The translations under genes were made by a program, and so were the position numbers. DNA of 64,000 nucleotides from JBMYZL01 sp965661765 (GTDB lineage Bacteria > Bacteroidota > Bacteroidia > Flavobacteriales_D > Sanyastnellaceae): assembly GCA_965661765.1 (NCBI GenBank), contig CBFIFE010000003.1, positions 40,183-104,182 on the forward strand. The letters are read 5' to 3'. This document shows, in pieces, positions 41,439 through 49,995 of the stretch. Numbering within the stretch: the stretch's first letter is position 1; every line of letters begins with the position of its first letter. The notes below the pieces were generated by a model. It made no database searches. It was not told the DNA's origin and worked only from the letters and a program-made list of their open reading frames with translations.

Positions 41439-42800
41439 ATGCAGTATTTGATTTGGCTTTCTCGAACCTTGGTGGGTTCGCTGTTCATCGTATCGGGCTT
41501 GATCAAGGCCAATGATGCCTTGGGCTTCATGTACAAGCTTGAGGAATACTTCGAGCCTGGCGCATTGAATTTGCCGGGCCTGACGGATTATGCTTTGGCG
41601 ATTGGGGTGTTTGTCTGCATTGGTGAAATCTTGCTCGGCGTGGCGATGCTCCTCGGTGCATTGCCCAAGCTGACGGCTTCCTTGACCGCGGTGATCATGG
41701 TGTTTTTCACATGGTTGACCTGGTACACGTCGACATGTGATCCTTTTGGCTTCAAGATGATTGAAGATGCGACGGGGGCGTTGGTGGAGATTCCGAACCA
41801 ATGCGTGTTGGCGTGTGGCTGTTTTGGCAACGCCATTCCATTGACCCCTTGGGAGAGTTTCATGAAGGACGTTGTGCTCTCCATTTTGTCCATACCCATG
41901 ATTTTCGGTGCGTTCACAAATCGCATTGGCCTGAATGACAAGCGAACGGGAATGATTTTGCTCACGGCCAGCCTGGTGCTGGTGTATTTGTTTGGCGAGA
42001 TCATGGTCGATTGGACCTTTCCAGTGTTGTTTGCCGCAATGTCTTTTGCTGTTGCCGAAGGCATCAAAATGCGCGTCCGTGGGCCTGGTCGGGAATGGGC
42101 AATGGCCGCCGGGGTTTTGCTGGTGAGTGGCGCCTTTCAGTTCTGGACCTTGGCGCACTTGCCCAGCCGAGACTACCGCCCTTATGCAGTGGGCGAGTCC
42201 ATTCCTGAGAACATGAGAAGTGCCGATGAACTCGGTCTGGATCCGCCCAAGTTTGCCACGGAATACACGTTTCGCAACATCCATACCGGGGCAGACACCA
42301 TTGTCATGAGCACGGATTGGCTCAAGATTTACAAGGAGGATTGGTTCAAATCCAATTACGAGAAAGTGTCTTTCGATGGCAAGCAAATCAAAGTTTCTGA
42401 GGGATATGAGCCGCCGATCCTGGATTTTCAAGTCATCGATGCGAGTGAGGAAGATCGAACGGAGGAATTTTTGAACGGTTCGGGTTATTTGCTTTTGCAC
42501 ATTTCCAAGGACCTTGAGGCCACGGCAGGCCTGGGACAGCCTGCGCTGAATGCCCTGTCTCAGTCTGCGGCAGCGGAGGGTTGGCGCATGATTGGGTTGA
42601 CGAATGCAACGGCAGAAGAAGCCTTGGCATTCCAGAAATCGCACAATGCGGAATATGAATTTTTCACTTGTGACCAAACAGAACTCAAAATCATCGTTCG
42701 GTCAAATCCCGGATTGGTTTTGCTGAAAGAGGGGGTGGTGCTGCAGAAATGGGCTTGGCGAGACTTCCCATCGTCGGTGAAGGACATTGAGGTTCGCTGA
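41439..42800 (+). CDS. BT_3928-like DoxX/thioredoxin-domain membrane protein
   Basis: A 453-aa protein: an N-terminal DoxX-like membrane domain (LVGSLFIVSGLIKANDALGF) with four helices, a cysteine-rich loop (STCDPFGF, QCVLACGCFG, about residues 98-132), further helices to about residue 245, and a C-terminal thioredoxin-like region (residues about 260-453) ending VLQKWAWRDFPSS. This matches the BT_3928 family of Bacteroidota, often cotranscribed with DUF1599 as here. A role in oxidative or periplasmic redox homeostasis is plausible but inferred. The adjacent permease starts 5 nt later. Confidence 0.86.
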   Translation: MQYLIWLSRTLVGSLFIVSGLIKANDALGFMYKLEEYFEPGALNLPGLTDYALAIGVFVCIGEILLGVAMLLGALPKLTASLTAVIMVFFTWLTWYTSTCDPFGFKMIEDATGALVEIPNQCVLACGCFGNAIPLTPWESFMKDVVLSILSIPMIFGAFTNRIGLNDKRTGMILLTASLVLVYLFGEIMVDWTFPVLFAAMSFAVAEGIKMRVRGPGREWAMAAGVLLVSGAFQFWTLAHLPSRDYRPYAVGESIPENMRSADELGLDPPKFATEYTFRNIHTGADTIVMSTDWLKIYKEDWFKSNYEKVSFDGKQIKVSEGYEPPILDFQVIDASEEDRTEEFLNGSGYLLLHISKDLEATAGLGQPALNALSQSAAAEGWRMIGLTNATAEEALAFQKSHNAEYEFFTCDQTELKIIVRSNPGLVLLKEGVVLQKWAWRDFPSSVKDIEVR

Positions 42801-42805
42801 TTTGG

Positions 42806-43783
42806 ATGCGGGGCTTGCTGCGACAGTTTCTGCACGGATGTTGGGTGCTCTTGGGCGCTCTGACACTGGTGTTCTTCCTTTTTTCATTTGTTCCTGACCC
42901 CGCTCGTCAGGTCGCCGGTCAGAACGAGCGCGAAGAGGTGGTGGAAGCCTTCCGAGCGAAGCACGGTTTGAATCAGCCCATTCTCATGAGGTATGGGCGT
43001 TTTTTGTTGGGGCTGAGCCCAATTGGAAGCGGGGGGTTCAAGGCGCCAACACTTGGCCGATCTTTCCTGTCTGACCGTCCGGTCGAATCGGCGATCAGAG
43101 ATGCACTGGGGCCGACGATGCTTTTGGCTGCAGGGGCCATGTCGTTTGCGTTGTTGTTCGGCGTGGCCATCGGTCTTTGGCTTGCCTTGGCGGGGGATGG
43201 AACATGGGGAAGGTGGGTGTTGGGCCTTGCAGCGCTGGGCATGAGCGCACCCTCTTTTGTGATGGCCATCCTGGTTGCCTGGCTCTTCGGGCATGTCTTG
43301 CACCGTTGGACCGGTTTGCCGATGACTGGCGGCTGGTTGGAAGTGGACCCTTTTCATGGGCCACAGGTGGCCATGCGCCACGCCATATTGCCGATGTTGA
43401 CTTTGGCCATTCGGCCATTGTCAGTCATCATTCAACTCAGTCGAAACGCGGCCATGGATGTTTTGGATCAGTCCTACATTCGCACCGCTCGCTCCAAAGG
43501 CATCGGCAAATGGGCCATCGCTACCCGCCATGTGCTTCGAAATGCATTGAACCCAGTGCTCACCTCAGCGTCGGGTTGGGTCGCAACCCTGCTCGCTGGG
43601 GCTGTTTTCGTGGAATTTGTATTCGGATGGCAAGGGATGGGGTTGCTGATGTTCAAGGCATTGGAATCCGGTGATCTGCCCGTGGTCATGGGGTGCGTTG
43701 CCGTGATTGCCACGCTGTTCGTGGTCATCAATGTGGGCATGGAATGGCTGTATGGAATTCTGGACCCTCGCGTCCGAAAATGA
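42806..43783 (+). CDS. ABC-type dipeptide/oligopeptide permease (DppB-like), orphan
   Basis: A 325-aa inner-membrane permease with six helices. The N-terminal signature LVFFLFSFVPDPARQVAGQN, the LTLAIRPLSVIIQLSRNAAM region and the EAA loop YIRTARSKGIGKWAI then LRNALNP are typical of DppB/OppB. The window shows no matching DppC permease, ATPase or binding protein next to it; the following gene is convergent. It is probably cotranscribed with the BT_3928-like gene (5-nt gap). Partner genes may lie elsewhere. Confidence 0.88.
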   Translation: MRGLLRQFLHGCWVLLGALTLVFFLFSFVPDPARQVAGQNEREEVVEAFRAKHGLNQPILMRYGRFLLGLSPIGSGGFKAPTLGRSFLSDRPVESAIRDALGPTMLLAAGAMSFALLFGVAIGLWLALAGDGTWGRWVLGLAALGMSAPSFVMAILVAWLFGHVLHRWTGLPMTGGWLEVDPFHGPQVAMRHAILPMLTLAIRPLSVIIQLSRNAAMDVLDQSYIRTARSKGIGKWAIATRHVLRNALNPVLTSASGWVATLLAGAVFVEFVFGWQGMGLLMFKALESGDLPVVMGCVAVIATLFVVINVGMEWLYGILDPRVRK

Positions 43784-43787
43784 ATCC

Positions 43788-44666
43788 TCAACCCCGAACC
43801 AGGGTGTCGTTCACAATCGCGACCAATTCCTTGGCCGTATTCGAAAAGTATCGTTTCGTTCGATAGCCCGTGACCCATTGGATGCCCCGGATGGCATTCG
43901 TCAAGAACATCTCATCGGCACGCAGCAATTCTTGGGGAGTCAAGTCGCATTCGTAGACTTTGTATCCATGGCGAAGCGCAGCTTGAATCACAGCAGCGCG
44001 CATGATGCCCCCAACCGGTCCACCATCGAGTCCAGGGGTGTACAAAACGCGGTTTGAGACCAAGAACAAATTGGATCGCGTCGACTCAATGATGTGATTG
44101 CGTTCGTTGGAAATCAATGCTTCTGACAGACCCTGCTGCTGTGCCCAAATGCCAGAATGGACATAAATCTGAGCCGCGAGGTTTTTGAAATTCGACAACA
44201 GATTCCGTGTCTTGCGCATCTCAGGGTAGATGTCGACATTCAATCCTTCCTCGTTGAGCACAAATTCGTTTTGATCCAAACTTTGCGCTTCGGCCACCCA
44301 CCAAACCTCATGGGATGTGGGGGTGTAACGCCCGCCACCATCCCTGAAAAACGTGACCCGAATGCGTCCGCCTGCAGCGATGCCCTTCTTTTCAATGAGT
44401 GCGGTCAAACTGTCTTCAAAGGTGACCGCATTGAAGTTCGAAGGAACATTCATTTTGTGTCCTTCCAAACTGTCCGAAATCCGACTAAAATGCAATTCGA
44501 GATGCTGCAACCGGCCATGCGCAACACGGATGGATTCGAAGAAACCGTCGGCGTAGTTGAACGCGCGGTTGCGGACATTGTGGGGCAGAATGTTGGCATT
44601 CGTCAAAACCCCATTGACCACAAAGTGTTCCCTGTCGATTCGCCCGAATTGCAATTGGTCAAACAT
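43788..44666 (-). CDS. Class IV aminotransferase (aminodeoxychorismate lyase/branched-chain aminotransferase-like)
   Basis: A 292-aa PLP enzyme. FNYADGFFESIRVAHGRLQHL near the N-terminus and SNERNHIIESTRSNLFLV (with the Glu that binds the PLP N1) fit the fold-type IV family; the catalytic Lys lies in LLSNFKNLAAQIY. It could be pabC-like or IlvE-like; sequence alone does not decide. The ATG at 44666 is used. The upstream HAD phosphatase gene overlaps its start by 8 nt. Confidence 0.85.
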   Translation of the reverse strand: MFDQLQFGRIDREHFVVNGVLTNANILPHNVRNRAFNYADGFFESIRVAHGRLQHLELHFSRISDSLEGHKMNVPSNFNAVTFEDSLTALIEKKGIAAGGRIRVTFFRDGGGRYTPTSHEVWWVAEAQSLDQNEFVLNEEGLNVDIYPEMRKTRNLLSNFKNLAAQIYVHSGIWAQQQGLSEALISNERNHIIESTRSNLFLVSNRVLYTPGLDGGPVGGIMRAAVIQAALRHGYKVYECDLTPQELLRADEMFLTNAIRGIQWVTGYRTKRYFSNTAKELVAIVNDTLVRG

Positions 44667-45147
44667 GCAGATGTTCGATTTCGGCGAGCAAATCGCCATT
44701 GACAGGAATTTGGATGCCACGCACCCCCGCGCCATGACCGGCTTCGATATCTCGTGCTTTGTCGCCAATCATCCAAGATCGAGCGGGATCGAGATTGTGC
44801 TTGGCCAACGCCCGTTCAATCATCAAACTTCCTGGCTTGCGGCTCAGGCTTGCCCCGAAATCCGGGTGATGCGGCGCGTAGAAGACGTCCAAAATCGGCG
44901 TGCCGTTCGCCTCGCATGTCTGCTTCAAGAACGTGTGAATCTCCTCGACATCTTCGTGGCTGTACAACCCTTTTGCAATGCCGCCTTGGTTCGTGATGAC
45001 CACCACCTCGAATCCTTTGGATTTCAATGACTTCATGGCCGTCAGGAAAGTGGGGAGCAAAGAGAACTCTGCCAAGGACTTGGTGTAATCCCCGGGGTCA
45101 TGGTTGATGACACCATCGCGGTCCAGGAAAATGGCGGCGCGCATCAT
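44659..45147 (-). CDS. HAD-IIIA phosphatase, GmhB-like but without the zinc-loop cysteines
   Basis: A 162-aa HAD hydrolase with motif I FLDRDGVIN (catalytic Asp residues 8 and 10), motif II VITNQGG, motif III Lys in SRKPGSLMIERA and motif IV GDKARDIEAG. The overall sequence resembles D-glycero-D-manno-heptose 1,7-bisphosphate 7-phosphatase (GmhB), which makes the LPS heptose precursor. The position where zinc GmhBs have a CxHx(n)CxC loop reads YAPHHPDFGASLSRKP: His residues but no cysteines. TAGTTTCG lies 4 nt before the ATG; overlaps the aminotransferase by 8 nt. Confidence 0.78.
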   Translation of the reverse strand: MMRAAIFLDRDGVINHDPGDYTKSLAEFSLLPTFLTAMKSLKSKGFEVVVITNQGGIAKGLYSHEDVEEIHTFLKQTCEANGTPILDVFYAPHHPDFGASLSRKPGSLMIERALAKHNLDPARSWMIGDKARDIEAGHGAGVRGIQIPVNGDLLAEIEHLHV

Positions 45148-45151
45148 GGCG

Positions 45152-45159
45152 CGAAACTA
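45152..45159 (-). promoter_or_regulatory. -7-like element TAGTTTCG for the HAD phosphatase gene
   Basis: One mismatch from TAnnTTTG, ending 4 nt before the ATG at 45147 on the minus strand. Confidence 0.45.
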
Positions 45160-45176
45160 ATGAATTGCAGTCGGAA

Positions 45177-45521
45177 TCAGGCGATTTGTGTTCCTTCGGG
45201 GCATGGGTGCTCCGGTTGAATCAATGTTGTCCCCAACTCTTGGTCCAATGCGCCCAAAACAAGGCATTGTGATTGAATGGGGCCGATTTGCTTTGGCGGC
45301 AAGTTCACCACGGCCAAGACTTGTTTGCCGATCAGATCGGATGGTGTGTACCGTTGGGTGATTTGTGCAGAGGTTTTCAAGACCCCCCAATCTTTTCCAC
45401 AATCCAAATGCAGAACCATGGCAGGCTTGTGGGCGCCAACGAAGGGTTCGGCGGCAACAATTCTCGCCACACGGATGTCGAGGGCGACGAAGTCTCGGAT
45501 GTCGCATTCGGGTCGTCTCAT
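45177..45521 (-). CDS. csaA: CsaA-like tRNA-binding domain protein
   Basis: A 114-aa OB-fold protein of the tRNA_bind family: FVALDIRVARIVAAEPF at the start, and GKQVLAVVNLPPKQIGPIQSQ, the family core (about residues 68-88). CsaA proteins are small export-related chaperones that use the same fold as the C-terminal extension of methionyl-tRNA synthetase. It is divergent from mutA across 28 nt and the HAD phosphatase starts 29 nt downstream on the same strand. Confidence 0.85.
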   Translation of the reverse strand: MRRPECDIRDFVALDIRVARIVAAEPFVGAHKPAMVLHLDCGKDWGVLKTSAQITQRYTPSDLIGKQVLAVVNLPPKQIGPIQSQCLVLGALDQELGTTLIQPEHPCPEGTQIA

Positions 45522-45536
45522 GGACGGAAGTTCGCT

Positions 45537-45544
45537 TATTTTCG
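45537..45544 (+). promoter_or_regulatory. -7-like element TATTTTCG for mutA-mutB
   Basis: One mismatch from TAnnTTTG, ending 5 nt before the ATG at 45550. It supports 45550 over the earlier in-frame ATG at 45520. Confidence 0.5.
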
Positions 45545-45549
45545 CTCAC

Positions 45550-46896
45550 ATGAAGGAACAAGCCTTGGCAGCGTTTCCCGCGTTGACGACAAGCAAATGG
45601 GAAGAAATTGCATCCAAATCACTGAAGGGCAAGGATTTGGATTCATTGGTTTCGAGCCGTTTCGATGGGCTGGACTTGCCCTTGTGGCGCTCAGATTCTC
45701 TGGAAGTAGAAGGCATGCCGCCACGGGCCGTGGCGAAGCCTGAAGCGGGCATGCCTTGGGAAATCCAACAAACTTGTGAAGGACCCGCCGATGTTCTTGA
45801 AGCTTTGGCAAACGGGGTGCAAGGGTTGCGCTTGTCTGCATCTGCTTGCGAATCGAATGGGTTGGAGGCGCTTTTGGACGGTGTTTACCTCGAGATGGTT
45901 CGGCTGCACCTCGATGGCCCAGAAGCCACGGGACTTTTGCGCGGGTTGATGAACTTGCAGAAGCGCCGAGCGGATGCGTTGCAGCAGCCGCTCAATCCAT
46001 CGGGCGCCTGTACTTTGGACATCCTTCGGAAGGATTGGTGGATGACCGACGGCCCTGCCCGCCTCGACCGCCATGTCGCATCTTGGGGCGCTGCTTTTCC
46101 GAATTTCCGCACGTGGGGCGCTGACGCGTCCCCCTGGCTGGCGGCGGGCATGGATGCAGCGGATGCAATGGCTTGGCTGCTGTTCGGTTTGCATCGGCAA
46201 TGGACCATTTGGCAAAGCCAAAATCGCGGAAATCAGGGGCCATGGCATGCAGTGGTCTTGCAATGGGCAGTGGGGTCCGAAGTGCTGGTGGAGGCTGCAG
46301 GATTGCGAGCATTGCGAAGGGTTTGGTCCCAATTTTTGGCGTCAAAGGGCATTGCAGATGTCCCTGTATGGATCGATGCATTGACAAATCCGATTCGATT
46401 TGAACGCTGGCAACCCGAAGACAACCTCCTTCGTTGCACAGCCAGTGGTTACGCCGCTGTCCTCGGTGGAGCGGATGGGGTGGAGATCTTGCCACATGAT
46501 GTTTTGGCACCTGAAGGGATGTCTGCGAGGTCCAGGCGATGGGCGCGAAACATTCAGCATCTGCTCATCGAAGAATCGCGATTGCATGCCACAAGCGATC
46601 CACTCAAAGGCAGCCGTTGGGTGGAGACAGCGACCGCGCAAATTGCGGAGTTGGCCTGGCGCAACTACCAGGATTTGATTCAGCACACGGACCTTGCCTC
46701 GCGGCCAGACGACTGGTTGACAGAGCGCATTTTGGCTGGGCGGCTGCACCGATTGAAGGAGGGAATGTTCAGGCCTTCAGACGCCCCCGCGGCCCATGGT
46801 CGAGGCATGGAGGCACCGCAAGAAGTGGTTTGGGATGAGCTGGGGCGTCCACTGCCGTGGCATTTGGTGGATCATTTGAAAACGCAGGAAGCATGA
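45550..46896 (+). CDS. mutA: Methylmalonyl-CoA mutase small subunit
   Basis: A 448-aa subunit of the heterodimeric, adenosylcobalamin-dependent mutase that interconverts (R)-methylmalonyl-CoA and succinyl-CoA. The N-terminus FPALTTSKWEEIASKSLKGK and LDLPLWRSDSLE match the small-subunit family, which lacks the B12-binding motif; here the C-terminal cobalamin domain is absent, as expected. It starts at ATG 45550, supported by a -7 element 5 nt away. Its last 4 nt (ATGA) overlap the start of mutB, so the subunits are translationally coupled. Role: propionyl-CoA use or synthesis. Confidence 0.9.
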   Translation: MKEQALAAFPALTTSKWEEIASKSLKGKDLDSLVSSRFDGLDLPLWRSDSLEVEGMPPRAVAKPEAGMPWEIQQTCEGPADVLEALANGVQGLRLSASACESNGLEALLDGVYLEMVRLHLDGPEATGLLRGLMNLQKRRADALQQPLNPSGACTLDILRKDWWMTDGPARLDRHVASWGAAFPNFRTWGADASPWLAAGMDAADAMAWLLFGLHRQWTIWQSQNRGNQGPWHAVVLQWAVGSEVLVEAAGLRALRRVWSQFLASKGIADVPVWIDALTNPIRFERWQPEDNLLRCTASGYAAVLGGADGVEILPHDVLAPEGMSARSRRWARNIQHLLIEESRLHATSDPLKGSRWVETATAQIAELAWRNYQDLIQHTDLASRPDDWLTERILAGRLHRLKEGMFRPSDAPAAHGRGMEAPQEVVWDELGRPLPWHLVDHLKTQEA

Positions 46897-48968
46897 ACGA
46901 GGAAAGGAATCGAGATTGGGAGGTTCCCAAAGTGCTCCAAAGCGATAGGAAGCGCTCGGTGCATGAACGTTTCGGGCCGGGAGTTGCGCCGTATTTGGGT
47001 GGGCCTTATCCCACGATGTACGCGTCTCGGCCATGGACCATTCGTCAATATGCTGGGTTCAGTACCGCGGAGGCGTCCAATGCTTTTTATCGGCGCAATT
47101 TGGCTGCTGGCCAAAAGGGATTGAGCGTCGCCTTTGATTTGGCGACCCATCGTGGCTATGACAGTGACCACCCGCGGGTGGCGGGGGATGTGGGCATGGC
47201 CGGCGTCGCCATTGATTCGGTGGAGGACATGAAGCGCCTGTTCGATGGGATTCCGCTGGACCGGATGTCTGTGAGCATGACGATGAACGGGGCGGTGCTG
47301 CCTGTTTTGGCCTTTTACATTGTCGCAGCGGAAGAGCAAGGCGTCAGTCCTCATCTGTTGTCAGGCACCATCCAAAACGACATCCTGAAGGAATTCATGG
47401 TGCGGAACACCTACATCTATCCGCCGGCTCCCTCGATGCGCATCATCAGCGACATTTTCGCTTACACCGCCGCCCACATGCCGAAGTTCAACAGCATCAG
47501 CATCAGCGGATACCACATGCAGGAGGCGGGCGCAACACCAGAGCTGGAATTGGCTTACACCCTCGCCGATGGCGTGGAGTACGTGCGCACAGGAGTGGCA
47601 GCTGGGTTGGACATCGATGCCTTCGCGCCGCGTTTGAGTTTCTTTTGGGCAAATGGCATGGAGCATTTCAAGGAGATTGCGAAAATGCGTGCTGCGCGGG
47701 TGTTGTGGGCAGATTTGATGAAAGGCTTGGGCGCCAAATCCGAAAAATCCCTCGCCCTGCGCACCCACACCCAGACGAGCGGTTGGTCGCTGACGGCTCA
47801 GGATCCTTGGAACAACGTGGCCCGAACCGCCATCGAGGCGATGTCTGCGGTGTTCGGGGGGACGCAAAGCTTGCACACAAACTCCCTTGACGAGGCCATC
47901 GCTCTGCCCACGGACAAGTCTGCGCGCATTGCCAGAAATACCCAGTTGTTTTTGCAACAAGAGGCTGGTTTGACGCAGGCTGTTGACCCGTGGGCGGGTT
48001 CCCACTTGATTGAACACTTGACGGCAGAAATGATCACTCGTGCGGACGAGTTGATGGCAGAGATCGAAGCCCTCGGCGGCATGTCCAAGGCCATCGAAGC
48101 GGGGTTGCCCAAGCAGCGGATCGAGGAGGCGGCAACGCGCAAGCAGGCCCGCATCGACAGGGGACAGGACCGCATTGTTGGGGTGAATTTGTTCCCGGTC
48201 GAAGAAGCAGCGGATTTGGAGGTGTTGTCCATTGATCAGGACGCGGTTCGTTCAGACCAAATCCAGCGGCTCTCCGCCCTCCGTGCCACCCGGAATCAAC
48301 AGGCTGTCGAAGCGGCCTTGCTAGGCCTGACGCGCGCAGCCGAAAATGAGAAGTCGCAGGAGAATCTGTTGGCCCTCGCCGTGGTTGCAGCCAAGCACCG
48401 GGCCACTTTGGGGGAAATCAGCGCTGCGCTTGAAACCTGTTGGGGGCGTTACAAGCCGTCCGGCAACAAAGTCAGTGGCATCTTTGCTTCTGAGATGAAA
48501 GGTCGTTCCGAATACACAGCACTTCTTGCACAGACCCGCACCTTTGCTGATCATGTGGGGCGCCAGCCCCGCATTCTCGTCGCGAAGATGGGACAAGACG
48601 GCCATGACCGCGGCGCAAAAGTGGTCGCTTCGTCCTTCGCGGACGCGGGATTTGATGTGGATTTGGGCCCATTGTTTTCGACGCCGGAGGAGGTTGCACG
48701 TCAGGCCATTGAAAACGATGTGCATGTTGTGGGCATCTCCACACTCGCTGCAGGGCACAAGACGTTGGTGCCAGCGTTGGTGGCCGCTCTGGCCGAATTG
48801 GGACGTTCGGATATTTTGGTTGTCGCGGGTGGGGTGATTCCGCCTGCCGACCATGAAGCCCTTTACAATGCGGGTGTCGTGGGGATTTTCGGTCCCGGAA
48901 CGCCCATCACGACTTCAGCGTCTGAGGTCATGGACCTGCTGCTGGAAGCGCACGCAAGAACTGCCTGA
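46893..48968 (+). CDS. mutB: Methylmalonyl-CoA mutase large subunit
   Basis: A 691-aa catalytic subunit. The TIM-barrel part shows YPTMYASRPWTIRQYAGFS, FDLATHRGYDSDHPRV and SFFWANGMEHFKEIAKMRAA. The C-terminal cobalamin domain has the DGHDRG motif (D569, G570, H571; H571 is the lower cobalt ligand), VGISTLAAGH and VVAGGVIPP, so B12 binding is intact. It overlaps mutA by 4 nt and ends 13 nt from the convergent fmt gene. Confidence 0.95.
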   Translation: MNEERNRDWEVPKVLQSDRKRSVHERFGPGVAPYLGGPYPTMYASRPWTIRQYAGFSTAEASNAFYRRNLAAGQKGLSVAFDLATHRGYDSDHPRVAGDVGMAGVAIDSVEDMKRLFDGIPLDRMSVSMTMNGAVLPVLAFYIVAAEEQGVSPHLLSGTIQNDILKEFMVRNTYIYPPAPSMRIISDIFAYTAAHMPKFNSISISGYHMQEAGATPELELAYTLADGVEYVRTGVAAGLDIDAFAPRLSFFWANGMEHFKEIAKMRAARVLWADLMKGLGAKSEKSLALRTHTQTSGWSLTAQDPWNNVARTAIEAMSAVFGGTQSLHTNSLDEAIALPTDKSARIARNTQLFLQQEAGLTQAVDPWAGSHLIEHLTAEMITRADELMAEIEALGGMSKAIEAGLPKQRIEEAATRKQARIDRGQDRIVGVNLFPVEEAADLEVLSIDQDAVRSDQIQRLSALRATRNQQAVEAALLGLTRAAENEKSQENLLALAVVAAKHRATLGEISAALETCWGRYKPSGNKVSGIFASEMKGRSEYTALLAQTRTFADHVGRQPRILVAKMGQDGHDRGAKVVASSFADAGFDVDLGPLFSTPEEVARQAIENDVHVVGISTLAAGHKTLVPALVAALAELGRSDILVVAGGVIPPADHEALYNAGVVGIFGPGTPITTSASEVMDLLLEAHARTA

Positions 48969-48981
48969 GCCGAAGATTTTC

Positions 48982-49962
48982 CTACCCCAACCGAAGGGGA
49001 AGCAATTCCGTGGCCAATCCCCGAAGCCAGGCTCCCCCTGACATGGCCTTTTTTCCGGCTGGGGTCAGGCTTTCGATGGCACATGCGCCATCCTCGCATT
49101 TGACCACGAGGTCCCCTTGTTCGCCAGCCATGGCCATGCCCGGGGCAGCATCCGATTCGCCCGGCCAAGTCACCCGTCGAGCCACATGCAATTTCAGGGC
49201 AGATGCACTGCCATCGGCGAAACGGATGTTCGACCAAGCACCGGGGAATGGGTGAAGGCCGCGGATGTGGTTGTGGACTTTGACGGACGGTTGTGCCCAG
49301 TCCACAATGGTGTCGTTTTTGAAGAGTTTGGGCGCGTCGAGCAAAGGTTTGTTTTGCGGCAAAAGCGCCTCCTGGGGGATGGGCACGATGTCGCCGTTGG
49401 CCAGGCCGTCAAGGGTTTCGATGAGCAAGGCTTTCCCGGCTTCAAGGAGGGCATCGTGCAACATGCCTGCGTGCGCGTCGGGGCCGATGGGCACTGCAGA
49501 TTGTCCGAGCAGGTCGCCGGTGTCAATTTGCGCTTTCAGACGAAAAGTGGTGACCCCGGTCTCCTGCAGTCCCGCCATAATTGCCCGTTGAATGGGCGCC
49601 GCACCACGCAGTTGGGGCAACAGGGAGGCATGCAGATTGATGGTCCCCAGTGGCGGTCTGCTCCACAGCAGTTCGGGCATCATCCGAAACGCCACAACGA
49701 CCCCCACATCAACTTGCCAAGCATCCCATTGGGCCAAGAACTGTGGGTCGCGCAATTTGTCGGGTTGCAGCACCGGAAGGTTGTGGGCCACAGCCAAATT
49801 TTTGACGGCAGAGGCACGAAGCCGATGACCTCGGCCGGCAGGGCGATCGGGTGCAGTGACCACCCCCACGACTTGGTGGGAACTGTCCAACAGGTGAGCG
49901 AGGCAAGAGGCGGCAAAGTCCGGGGTGCCGAGAAATCCGATGCGCAGGGAACGTTTGGGCAT
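48982..49962 (-). CDS. fmt: Methionyl-tRNA formyltransferase
   Basis: A 326-aa enzyme formylating initiator Met-tRNA with 10-formyl-THF, the product of FolD above. The signature INLHASLLPQLRGAAPIQRAI holds the catalytic His, and IDTGDLL follows; the N-terminal GFLGTPDFAASCL is the formyl-THF fold start. A C-terminal OB-like domain (residues about 205-326) binds tRNA. TACCTTCG ends 4 nt before the ATG. It is separated from the upstream MATE gene by 33 nt. Confidence 0.95.
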   Translation of the reverse strand: MPKRSLRIGFLGTPDFAASCLAHLLDSSHQVVGVVTAPDRPAGRGHRLRASAVKNLAVAHNLPVLQPDKLRDPQFLAQWDAWQVDVGVVVAFRMMPELLWSRPPLGTINLHASLLPQLRGAAPIQRAIMAGLQETGVTTFRLKAQIDTGDLLGQSAVPIGPDAHAGMLHDALLEAGKALLIETLDGLANGDIVPIPQEALLPQNKPLLDAPKLFKNDTIVDWAQPSVKVHNHIRGLHPFPGAWSNIRFADGSASALKLHVARRVTWPGESDAAPGMAMAGEQGDLVVKCEDGACAIESLTPAGKKAMSGGAWLRGLATELLPLRLG

Positions 49963-49966
49963 GATG

Positions 49967-49974
49967 CGAAGGTA
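49967..49974 (-). promoter_or_regulatory. -7-like element TACCTTCG for fmt
   Basis: Same octamer as both arms of the divergent promoter at 1441-1460; ends 4 nt before the ATG at 49962. Confidence 0.45.
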
Positions 49975-49995
49975 GTGATGCGCCCATCGACACCA

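Noticed and set aside
41358..42677. 439-codon open frame on the minus strand
   Set aside because: Antisense to the BT_3928-like gene, which has clear DoxX features.
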